Below the pieces are notes generated by a model. The model searched no databases, was not told the origin of the DNA, and was given only the letters and a program-made list of their open reading frames with translations. A program made the position numbers and the translations under genes. A stretch of 5,782 nucleotides of DNA from JBCCMB01 sp039026555 (GTDB lineage: Bacteria > Pseudomonadota > Alphaproteobacteria > Caulobacterales > Hyphomonadaceae), in the NCBI GenBank assembly GCA_039026555.1, contig JBCCMB010000162.1:1-5782 (forward strand), read 5' to 3'. Below, piece after piece: positions 1 through 4,980 of the stretch; position 1 is the first letter of the stretch; each line of letters begins with the position of its first letter.

Positions 1-128
1 ATGAATTCGCGCACCTTAATGTCTTCGTGCAGCAACCGGCCGTATTCGGCGCCGTCCGCGTACCAACGGCTGTCGGCGGTGCGGTTCACGCCGAGGCGAA
101 GACCGATGGGATTAACTTTCTGACCCAT
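1..128 (-). CDS. rpsC: Small ribosomal subunit protein S3 (uS3), N-terminal part, runs off the left edge
   Basis: S3 sits in the head of the 30S subunit near the mRNA entry channel. Only the first 42 codons are present. They begin MGQKVNPIGLRLGVNRT and continue through SRWYADG and HEDIKVREF, which matches the S3 N-terminus; the KH and C-terminal domains lie beyond the window. The ATG (128-126) overlaps the rplV stop codon by one base in a TAATG junction. A perfect GGAGG (140-136) inside the end of rplV lies 7 nt upstream, so the start is well fixed and translation is probably coupled to rplV. Its position after rplV is the canonical S10-operon order, with rplP expected next outside the window. 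The identification is firm despite truncation by the window edge. Confidence 0.96.
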   Translation of the reverse strand, partial: MGQKVNPIGLRLGVNRTADSRWYADGAEYGRLLHEDIKVREF

Positions 129-526
129 TAGGCCGCCTCCGAGCTTTCAACCGGCATGGAGCTGTCGCGTAGGACGATGGTCATCTGCGCAAACGGCTTC
201 AAAATCCGAGCGGCGCGACCGCGGGCCCGAGCCCGGATGCGCTTCATCACCAAATTCTTACCCACATGGGCTTCGGCCACGACCAGGCTGTCGATATCCA
301 GGCCGTGATTGTTTTCCGCGTTCGCAATCGCCGATTTCAGCAGTTTGCGAACATCGTTTGAATGACGCTTCGGCGAGAATTCGAGCTCCGCCAGCGCTTT
401 TTCCGCCGACATGCCGCGAATGCTTTGCGCGATCAAATTCAGCTTTTGCGGGCTGACGCGAAGCATGCGCAACACAGCGCGGCTCTCATTCGACGCCTGC
501 TTGGGAGGAGATTTAGGCTTGCCCAT
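128..526 (-). CDS. rplV: Large ribosomal subunit protein L22 (uL22)
   Basis: L22 binds 23S rRNA, and its long beta-hairpin lines the peptide exit tunnel together with L4. The product is 132 residues. The globular part contains RMLRVSPQKLNLIAQSIRG (about residues 21-39). The tunnel hairpin follows at about 86-107 (GKNLVMKRIRARARGRAARI), with its usual run of basic residues intact. The family is usually about 110 residues; here there is a short, Lys/Pro/Ser-rich N-terminal lead (residues 2-18) and a short acidic C-terminal tail (about 121-132), both common in alphaproteobacteria as far as I recall. The ATG at 526 lies 2 nt after the rpsS stop, with GGAGG at 536-532 inside the end of rpsS, 5 nt before the start. 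The gene ends overlapping rpsC. Confidence 0.97.
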   Translation of the reverse strand: MGKPKSPPKQASNESRAVLRMLRVSPQKLNLIAQSIRGMSAEKALAELEFSPKRHSNDVRKLLKSAIANAENNHGLDIDSLVVAEAHVGKNLVMKRIRARARGRAARILKPFAQMTIVLRDSSMPVESSEAA

Positions 527-528
527 GA

Positions 529-807
529 CTACCTCCGCTTCGCTTTTTTGTCGGCGCCGTGGCCGTAATAGGTCCGCGTCGGCGCAAACTCGCCGAGCTT
601 GTGACCCACCATTTCTTCCGACACGCTCACCGGCACGAATTTATTGCCGTTGTGAACTTGGAAGGTGAGACCCACGAAATTGGGCAGGATGGTCGACCGG
701 CGCGACCAGGTTTTGATCGGCGTCGGACGGGACGCTTCAGCGGCGGCTTCGGCCTTCTTTAGAAGGTAGCCATCGACGAAAGGACCTTTCCAAACGGAGC
801 GGGACAT
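529..807 (-). CDS. rpsS: Small ribosomal subunit protein S19 (uS19)
   Basis: S19 binds 16S rRNA in the 30S head, pairs with S13, and contributes to intersubunit contacts. The 92-residue product is the standard family length. It shows the signature almost end to end: MSRSVWKGPFVD at the N-terminus, TWSRRSTILPNFVGLTFQVH at about 33-52, and MVGHKLGEFAPTRTYYGHG at about 66-84, followed by a basic tail (KKAKRR). The start ATG (807-805) is preceded by GGAGA (817-813) in the 11-nt gap after the rplB stop, a good ribosome binding site. Nothing unusual is seen in the protein. It is co-transcribed between rplB and rplV. Confidence 0.98.
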   Translation of the reverse strand: MSRSVWKGPFVDGYLLKKAEAAAEASRPTPIKTWSRRSTILPNFVGLTFQVHNGNKFVPVSVSEEMVGHKLGEFAPTRTYYGHGADKKAKRR

Positions 808-818
808 ATCTTTCTCCG

Positions 819-1646
819 TTACTTCTTGTTGCGACGGCGGATGATCAAACGATCCGTCGTCTTGTTCTTGCGAGTTTTAGGACCGCGGGTTTTCTTACCC
901 CACGGGGTGACTGGGTGACGGCCGCCGGAGGATTTGCCCTCGCCGCCGCCATGCGGGTGGTCGAACGGGTTCATCACCACGCCGCGAACCGAAGGACGCT
1001 TGCCGTTCCAACGCTTACGGCCGGCTTTCGACAGGACCTGATTCATATTGTCCGGGTTGGACACCGCACCGACCGTGGCCAAGCAGCGCTCCGGGATCAA
1101 GCGAAGCTCGCCCGACGACAATTTCACCTGAGCGTGGCCGTCGGCGCGCCCCACCAATTGAACGTATGAGCCGGCGGCGCGGGCGATCTGGCCGCCCTTT
1201 TCCGGCTTCATCTCCACATTGTGGATGATGGTGCCGACCGGAATTGCTTTCAGCGACAATGTGTTGCCCGGCTTAATGTCGGCGCTGTCGCTGGAAATGA
1301 CCGTATCGCCCACCGCCAAACGCTGCGGCGCGAGGATATAAGCCTGCTCGCCGTCGGAGTAATTGACCAGCGCAATGAATGCGGTGCGGTTGGGATCATA
1401 CTCCAAACGCTCGACCGTGCCCGGCACGTCGAATTTACGGCGTTTGAAATCGATGATCCGATAGAGCTTCTTGGCGCCGCCGCCGATGCGACGCGCCGTG
1501 ATGCGGCCGGTATTGTTGCGTCCGCCCTTCTTCGTCAGACCTTCCGTCAGCTTTTTGACCGGACGGCCTTTATGCAAGCCGGACCGGTCCACCAACACGA
1601 GCTGGCGGCGGCCTGGAGACGTCGGATTAAATTGCTTAAGCGCCAT
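819..1646 (-). CDS. rplB: Large ribosomal subunit protein L2 (uL2)
   Basis: L2 is a primary 23S rRNA binding protein, needed for subunit association and for peptidyl-transferase activity. The product has 275 residues, close to the usual 273-280. The N-terminal RNA-binding OB-like part contains GRITARRIGGGAKKLYRIID (about 47-66). The SH3-like domain follows, with HNVEMKPEKGGQIARAAGSY (about 142-161). The conserved C-terminal block reads MNPFDHPHGGGEGKSSGGRH (about 225-244), which retains the histidine (His230 here) that I take to correspond to the functionally important His229 of E. coli. The C-terminus is strongly basic. The ATG (1646-1644) lies 10 nt after the rplW stop. A GGAGG at 1657-1653 begins on the last base of that stop codon and is spaced 6 nt from the start. 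Confidence 0.98.
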   Translation of the reverse strand: MALKQFNPTSPGRRQLVLVDRSGLHKGRPVKKLTEGLTKKGGRNNTGRITARRIGGGAKKLYRIIDFKRRKFDVPGTVERLEYDPNRTAFIALVNYSDGEQAYILAPQRLAVGDTVISSDSADIKPGNTLSLKAIPVGTIIHNVEMKPEKGGQIARAAGSYVQLVGRADGHAQVKLSSGELRLIPERCLATVGAVSNPDNMNQVLSKAGRKRWNGKRPSVRGVVMNPFDHPHGGGEGKSSGGRHPVTPWGKKTRGPKTRKNKTTDRLIIRRRNKK

Positions 1647-1656
1647 AGCCCGCCTC

Positions 1657-1956
1657 CTACAAGCCGGTCGCCACGTCGATGGACTGGCCGTCCTTCAACG
1701 TCACGATCGCTTTTTTGATGTCGGACCGGCGACCTTTAATCCCACGGAAGCGCTTGGTTTTGCCCTTTTGCAGAATGGTGTTCACCGCCGTCACGTCGAC
1801 TTTAAACAAGGACTCAACCGCATCCTTAATCTCGGGCTTGGTCGCCTCGAGCGGAACGCGGAACACAACCTTGTTCTCTTCGGACAAAATCGTCGATTTC
1901 TCCGTGATGATCGGAGAGACGATCTTGTCGTAATGAATGGTTTTGGGCTCAGCCAT
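1657..1956 (-). CDS. rplW: Large ribosomal subunit protein L23 (uL23)
   Basis: L23 lies at the polypeptide tunnel exit, where trigger factor and the signal recognition particle dock. The 99-residue product is normal for the family. It contains IVSPIITEKST (about 12-22), followed by the NKVVFRVPLEATKPEIKDAV segment (about 28-47). The basic rRNA-binding loop is GKTKRFRGIKGRRSDIKKA (about 65-83). The start ATG at 1956 is only 3 nt past the rplD stop. The best upstream purine run is GGAAAGGG, inside the last codons of rplD and rather far from the start (about 12 nt), so re-initiation coupled to rplD translation is likely. No anomalies are seen in the protein. Confidence 0.97.
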   Translation of the reverse strand: MAEPKTIHYDKIVSPIITEKSTILSEENKVVFRVPLEATKPEIKDAVESLFKVDVTAVNTILQKGKTKRFRGIKGRRSDIKKAIVTLKDGQSIDVATGL

Positions 1957-1959
1957 GAT

Positions 1960-2883
1960 CTATGCGCCCTTTCCAGCTTTCGCGAGGATTTGCGCCGCCA
2001 ACCGCTGATCGACTTTCGCGCGAGGCGCAGCGCCGCCGACCATTTCCTTGGCTTGGACATGCCACTCTTCGCGAGCCGCCTTGTCGCCAAATCCTAAATC
2101 TTCAAACACTTTCGCCGCATCCGCGTCGGACAGATTGGCGATGGAGGTCAGCGTGGCGTAACCCGCCTTGGCCAATTCCTTGGCCGATTTCGCACCGACG
2201 CCGTCAATAAGAACGATGTCGTCAACGAAATTATCGCCGGAGAATTCCGCCGCCTGCGTTTCGTTAAACCGCGCGTGGATCGCATCCACCGCGTCTTTCG
2301 TCAGAACCAGCGATTTACGGCGCATCACGTCGTAAACATTGAGACCGGCGAAGGGCAAAACGTCGACGTTTGGAATGTTGCGCGCCGCACGCTCAAAATT
2401 CTCGTCCAGATCGGCCCCGCCGATTACCAGAGCGTTGGACACGCCCAGCTTGTCAAAGCTTTTGCGAAGCTCGGCGGTTTTAGCCTCCGCCATGGACGCC
2501 TCTTCCAGCACGATCAGCGCGTCGTCTTTCACCTTGGAAGACAAGGCGTGCTTGAGCGCTAGGGCGCGAACCTTCTTCGGCAGATTGTGCGCATGGCTGC
2601 GAACGCGCGGACCATGGGCGACCGAACCGCCGACAAAGATCGGCGCGTTCTTAGAGCCGTGACGCGCACCGCCCGTGCCTTTTTGGCGATAAACTTTGTC
2701 CTTGCGCGTGGTCACTTCCGAACGCGATTGCGTTTTGTGCGTGCCCGCTTGGCGCTTGGCCAATTGATAACGAACCATGCGCTGAAGAATGTCCGGGCGA
2801 ATTTCTTCGACGCCGAAAACCGCATCGTCGAGATCGACGTCGCCGGCTTTCTTCGCGTCCAGTTTGACGACAGCGTGCTTCAT
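1960..2883 (-). CDS. rplD: Large ribosomal subunit protein L4 (uL4) with a C-terminal helix-hairpin-helix extension
   Basis: L4 is an early-assembling 23S rRNA binder whose extended loop lines the exit tunnel beside L22. In E. coli it also represses its own operon. The product has 307 residues against about 200-210 usually. Residues 1 to about 207 are an ordinary L4: RQAGTHKTQSRSEV (about 44-57), KVYRQKGTGGARHGSKNAP (about 63-81), then GPRVRSHAHNLPKKVRALAL (about 91-110), and a C-terminal part ending near KDAVDAIHARFNE. Residues 221-307 are additional and open with DDIVLIDGVGAKSAKEL, an HhH hairpin signature, then AREEWHVQAKE and PRAKVDQRL. This extension aligns without gaps to the end of L3 encoded just upstream. 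The frame is continuous and the composition shows no break, so it is not a frameshift artefact. The ATG (2883-2881) overlaps the rplC stop as TAATG, with GGAGG at 2897-2893. Confidence 0.97.
   Translation of the reverse strand: MKHAVVKLDAKKAGDVDLDDAVFGVEEIRPDILQRMVRYQLAKRQAGTHKTQSRSEVTTRKDKVYRQKGTGGARHGSKNAPIFVGGSVAHGPRVRSHAHNLPKKVRALALKHALSSKVKDDALIVLEEASMAEAKTAELRKSFDKLGVSNALVIGGADLDENFERAARNIPNVDVLPFAGLNVYDVMRRKSLVLTKDAVDAIHARFNETQAAEFSGDNFVDDIVLIDGVGAKSAKELAKAGYATLTSIANLSDADAAKVFEDLGFGDKAAREEWHVQAKEMVGGAAPRAKVDQRLAAQILAKAGKGA
1963..2223 (-). other. HhH accessory domain of L4 (residues 221-307)
   Basis: This is the coding segment for the extra C-terminal domain of L4. The core is VLIDGVGAKSAKELAKAG (223-240), where hydrophobic-x-Gly-hydrophobic-Gly forms the expected hairpin turn, followed by TLTSIANLSDADA and then EEWHVQAKEMVGG. 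This pattern resembles the small HhH or H3TH tails that I recall on alphaproteobacterial L21 and NuoE. The shared tail APRAKVDQRLAAQIL follows the part that I remember from those proteins. HhH domains usually bind nucleic acid backbone without sequence specificity. The role on the ribosome is unknown; rRNA binding or a protein contact are both only inference. Confidence 0.85.
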
Positions 2884-3884
2884 TAGCCCTCGCCTCCCTC
2901 AGACAGCAATTTCTTCATCAGATCCTTGTCGACCTGTGCGCGCGGCTCCTGGCCGGACATGATTTCCTTAGCCTGCGCCGCCCATTCTTGGCTCTCATGC
3001 TGGCCTGCCGCACCGACCTTTTCCGCCAACGCCGCAAGATCCTCGTCAGACATCTCAGCGATCGCGGTCAGCGTCGCAACGCCTTCTTCGCGCAGCGCGT
3101 CGGCCGTTTTCTCGCCAATGCCGTCAATCAACACGATGTTGTCGGCGGGACCGCCCGCGGCGAAACCACCCGCGCCAATCACGCCGCCGTCAGACGCCAC
3201 CTGTTCTGTGCGCTCCAGAATGGCCGCGGGGCTAGGCGCATCTTTCGGAGCGGCCTTCTTGACCGCGTCGCGCACTTCAACCCAGCCGTTTTCACCGCCA
3301 GGGATCGCGCCTTTAACGAGGATCAAGCCCCGATCAGCGTCTGTACGAACGATTTCAAGATTTTGGAGAGAGATGCGCGCCACGCCGTAATGGCCGGCCA
3401 TCTTCTTGCCTTTGAACACTTTGCCGGGGTCTTGGCATTGACCGGTCGATCCGTGGGAGCGGTGCGAGATCGAAACACCGTGGGTGGCCCGAAGACCGCC
3501 GAAATTCCAACGCTTCATAGCGCCGGCGAAACCGCGCCCCTTGGAAACGCCCGCCACGTCGACTTTCTGACCCGGAAGGAAATGCTCAGCGGAGAGCTCT
3601 GCGCCGACGTCGAGCATCATGTCTTCATCAACGCGGAATTCGCGGACGACGGCTTTCGGTTCGACTTTCGCCTTGGCGAATTGACCGCGCAAAGGCTTGG
3701 AAACGTTCTTCGCTTTACGCGTTCCCGCACCCAGCTGAACCGCGGTATAACCGTCGAGTTCTTTTTCGCGGCGACCCACAACTTGGCAGCCTTCCAACGC
3801 CAAAACGGTGACCGGCACATGCGCGCCGTCATCGGCGAACACGCGGGTCATGCCCAGCTTTTTGGCCAACAAACCGGTGCGCAT
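2883..3884 (-). CDS. rplC: Large ribosomal subunit protein L3 (uL3) with a C-terminal helix-hairpin-helix extension
   Basis: L3 starts 50S assembly and reaches towards the peptidyl-transferase centre. The start is placed at the ATG at 3884 (MRTGLLAKKLGMTRVF), because AAGGAG (3899-3894) stands 9 nt upstream and family members begin here; the frame stays open 12 codons further, to 3920. The product is 333 residues against roughly 205-240 usually. The canonical core spans about 1-211, with KGRGFAGAMKRWNFGG (about 115-130), ISHRSHGSTGQCQDPGK (about 139-155) and FKGKKMAGHYG (157-167). The conserved glutamine region is the kind methylated by PrmB in enterobacteria. A linker rich in Ala, Gly, Pro and acidic residues (about 212-247) leads to an HhH-like domain at 248-333, DNIVLIDGIGEKTADAL to the end, homologous to the L4 extension. 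The gene follows rpsJ after 1 nt and overlaps rplD by 1 nt. Confidence 0.97.
   Translation of the reverse strand: MRTGLLAKKLGMTRVFADDGAHVPVTVLALEGCQVVGRREKELDGYTAVQLGAGTRKAKNVSKPLRGQFAKAKVEPKAVVREFRVDEDMMLDVGAELSAEHFLPGQKVDVAGVSKGRGFAGAMKRWNFGGLRATHGVSISHRSHGSTGQCQDPGKVFKGKKMAGHYGVARISLQNLEIVRTDADRGLILVKGAIPGGENGWVEVRDAVKKAAPKDAPSPAAILERTEQVASDGGVIGAGGFAAGGPADNIVLIDGIGEKTADALREEGVATLTAIAEMSDEDLAALAEKVGAAGQHESQEWAAQAKEIMSGQEPRAQVDKDLMKKLLSEGGEG
2886..3143 (-). other. HhH accessory domain of L3 (residues 248-333)
   Basis: This is the coding segment for the extra C-terminal domain of L3. It contains VLIDGIGEKTADALREEG (251-268), TLTAIAEMSDEDLAALAEK, QEWAAQAKEIMSG (299-311) and PRAQVDKDL. A hand alignment to the L4 extension needs no gap over 86 positions and gives 40 identities, including LIDG, ATLT, QAKE and PRA. 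The domain is acidic overall, unlike the basic L3 body. The last codons (GGEG) also supply the Shine-Dalgarno sequence for rplD. Its function is unknown; the HhH assignment rests on the motif alone. Confidence 0.85.
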
Positions 3885-3885
3885 C

Positions 3886-4206
3886 TTAACGCGCTCCTTC
3901 AAGCTTGATCTCAACCGCAACGCCGGCGGACAGATCGAGCTTCATCAGCGCGTCAACAGTCTGCGGGGTCGGATCGACAATGTCGAGCACGCGCTTGTGC
4001 GTGCGAATCTCAAACTGTTCGCGAGACTTTTTGTCGATGTGCGGCGAGCGGTTCACGGTGAACTTCTCAATGCGGGTGGGCAGCGGAACGGGTCCGCGCA
4101 CGTCAGCTCCGGTCCGTTTAGCCGTCGACACGATCTCGCGCGCGGATTGATCCAACGCGCGGTGGTCGAAAGCTTTTAACCGAATTCGAATATTCTGTCT
4201 GTCCAT
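3886..4206 (-). CDS. rpsJ: Small ribosomal subunit protein S10 (uS10/NusE)
   Basis: S10 is part of the 30S head. As NusE it also joins NusB in transcription antitermination complexes. The 106-residue product matches the family length of about 102-105. It starts MDRQNIRIRLKAFDHRALDQ, contains GPVPLPTRIEKFTVNRSPH (about 38-56) with the extended ribosome-binding loop, and continues with EQFEIRTHKRVLDIVDPTPQ (about 63-82). The C-terminus carries DLSAGVAVEIKLEG. The ATG at 4206 is preferred: homologues begin here, and the only in-frame extension starts with TTG at 4224. Its ribosome binding site, GGCGGA (4216-4211, 4 nt spacing), is the weakest in the operon and lies just after a structured leader, which would suit translational control. 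This is the first gene of the operon, with rplC following after 1 nt. Confidence 0.97.
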   Translation of the reverse strand: MDRQNIRIRLKAFDHRALDQSAREIVSTAKRTGADVRGPVPLPTRIEKFTVNRSPHIDKKSREQFEIRTHKRVLDIVDPTPQTVDALMKLDLSAGVAVEIKLEGAR

Positions 4207-4349
4207 CGGGTCCGCCAGAAACAAACACGCGCCAAACCGTAATAGGGAAACCGCCCCTTACGGTCGTCGCGAAGGAAATAACTTGTCGTTTTCTCGCTAG
4301 GCTCTCCGCGTCTGATGCAAGGGCGCACCACTGCCGGCGATTCAAGCGA
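4207..4349 (-). promoter_or_regulatory. Structured 5' leader of the S10 operon (two bulged hairpins)
   Basis: The predicted transcript has about 140 untranslated bases before rpsJ. Two imperfect inverted repeats stand in tandem. Hairpin 1 (4297-4269, minus strand) pairs GCGAGAAA with TTTC and TCGC, with a CT bulge on the 3' side and an 11-nt loop. Hairpin 2 (4263-4237) pairs CCGTAAGGG with CCC and TTACGG, with a TA bulge on the 3' side and a 7-nt loop. A T-rich stretch (GTTTGTTTC) follows before the ribosome binding site. In E. coli, L4 binds a leader of similar length and represses this operon. Whether this leader does the same is inference; it shows no obvious sequence likeness to that one. 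Confidence 0.5.
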
Positions 4350-4355
4350 GCCGGT

Positions 4356-4384
4356 GTCATAGAGAAAGGCCGCTTCGGCGTCAA
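4356..4384 (-). promoter_or_regulatory. Predicted sigma70-type promoter of the S10 operon
   Basis: On the minus strand TTGACG (4384-4379) matches the -35 consensus in 5 of 6 positions. A 17-bp spacer follows, then TATGAC (4361-4356), which matches the -10 consensus in 4 of 6. Transcription would start near 4349, about 140 nt before rpsJ. It lies directly downstream of a predicted terminator and no other gene intervenes, as expected for an independent operon promoter. Confidence 0.7.
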
Positions 4385-4407
4385 CAGCGAGATTCCGCCC
4401 AATGCTG

Positions 4408-4431
4408 AAAAAACACCGGGTCCGTGCCCAG
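4408..4431 (-). terminator. Probable intrinsic terminator after the membrane protein gene
   Basis: Five bases after the TGA stop of the membrane protein gene, the minus strand reads CTGGG-CACGGA-CCCGG. This is a 5-bp stem (one T-G wobble) with a 6-nt loop, at 4431-4416. It is followed by TG and a run of six T (4413-4408). The stem is short, so efficiency may be moderate, but the position between a stop codon and the S10 promoter is what a terminator should have. Confidence 0.5.
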
Positions 4432-4436
4432 GGTCT

Positions 4437-4820
4437 TCAGCTCGCCGCAGCAGGCAAGCGCCAGCTTGAGGCGCGCCAGAGCCAAGGCGTGGCTAGAAAG
4501 ACCAAAACGGCGAAATTCGTAAGGCCCACCAAGACAAAGTTGAAGCCGTATTCGAAGGTGGGAAACTGCGTCCAATTGACGATCATCGTGACGCCCATCA
4601 CGACGCTGGCCAACGCCAATCCAATCCGAACCGTGCGCAGCATGACGCAAAAGACGACGAAATCGATCACGCAGAGCCCATACCAGAACCAAACCGCCCA
4701 CGAGGGCGTCGGGCCATGGTAGAAAACGTCGCCGTGATAGATGACCCAACCGACATGGGAGATCGCGCCGAAGGGAAACCCAAAGGCGAGCGCGACGCGT
4801 ACCTTGTCGGCAAGGGTCAT
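4437..4820 (-). CDS. Small four-helix membrane protein of unknown function
   Basis: I do not recognise this family. With the ATG at 4820 the product has 127 residues and about four hydrophobic segments: roughly 8-28 (VALAFGFPFGAISHVGWVIY), 41-61 (WAVWFWYGLCVIDFVVFCVM), 65-84 (RIGLALASVVMGVTMIVNW) and 92-114 (FNFVLVGLTNFAVLVFLATP). The loop between the first two carries an aromatic, His-rich stretch (YHGDVFYHGPTPSW). It is probably an inner-membrane protein. The frame is open up to a GTG at 4913, which would add 31 basic, non-hydrophobic residues. Neither start has a clear Shine-Dalgarno sequence, so the start is uncertain; I prefer the ATG because the first helix follows soon after. The coherent hydrophobic pattern supports this frame over the Arg-rich overlapping ones. 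A probable terminator directly follows, so it is not part of the S10 operon. Confidence 0.65.
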   Translation of the reverse strand: MTLADKVRVALAFGFPFGAISHVGWVIYHGDVFYHGPTPSWAVWFWYGLCVIDFVVFCVMLRTVRIGLALASVVMGVTMIVNWTQFPTFEYGFNFVLVGLTNFAVLVFLATPWLWRASSWRLPAAAS

Positions 4821-4913
4821 GCGCGATGACCAATCCGACCTAAGCGTCGCCCAATGCCGCTTCAATTTCGATCCCGCCTTCAAGCCGACCCCCACTCGCG
4901 CCGCTCCATCCAC

Positions 4914-4980
4914 CTAGGCGCATGCGCCCTATTGACGGCGCAATCAAGGCGCGGCGAGCATAAGCAATCCGCCGCGGCGG
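4914..4980. other. Short intergenic gap with two perfect 12-bp palindromes
   Basis: The 67 bp between the synthetase fragment and the longest possible form of the membrane protein gene hold CCGCCGCGGCGG (4969-4980), adjoining the synthetase stop codon, and GGCGCATGCGCC (4917-4928). The second overlaps a CCTAGG palindrome (4913-4918). No convincing -35/-10 pair was found. They could be protein binding sites, or chance in GC-rich DNA. Confidence 0.35.

Noticed and set aside
1471..2097. Plus-strand open frame of about 208 codons across rplB, rplW and rplD
   Set aside because: It is antisense to three firmly identified ribosomal protein genes, with an Arg-rich translation and no recognisable motif.
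2988..3908. Long plus-strand open frame of about 306 codons opposite rplC
   Set aside because: It lies wholly antisense to the well-conserved L3 gene. Its composition (Arg/His/Ala-rich, no motif) is that of a shadow frame in GC-rich DNA.
4225..4320. TATTAC near 4246-4241 as a -10 box for rpsJ
   Set aside because: The corresponding -35 position is poor, and the sequence forms part of a hairpin arm. The promoter at 4384-4356 is much better.
4334..4354. CCGGC/GCCGG inverted repeat around a GATTCAAGC loop that resembles a tRNA T-arm
   Set aside because: The loop is too long and no matching acceptor, D or anticodon arms could be found, so a tRNA is not supported. The repeat also lies at the predicted transcription start.
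4118..4402. Minus-strand frame of about 94 codons upstream of and overlapping the start of rpsJ
   Set aside because: It covers the predicted promoter and leader, has no motif and enters rpsJ out of frame.
4381..4833. Minus-strand frame of about 150 codons overlapping the membrane protein gene
   Set aside because: It is Arg-rich with no coherent helices, while the overlapping frame gives four regular hydrophobic segments. It also runs through the predicted terminator.
4969..4980. CCGCCGCGGCGG next to the synthetase stop as a terminator
   Set aside because: The palindrome has no real loop and no T-tract follows it, so it does not fit an intrinsic terminator.
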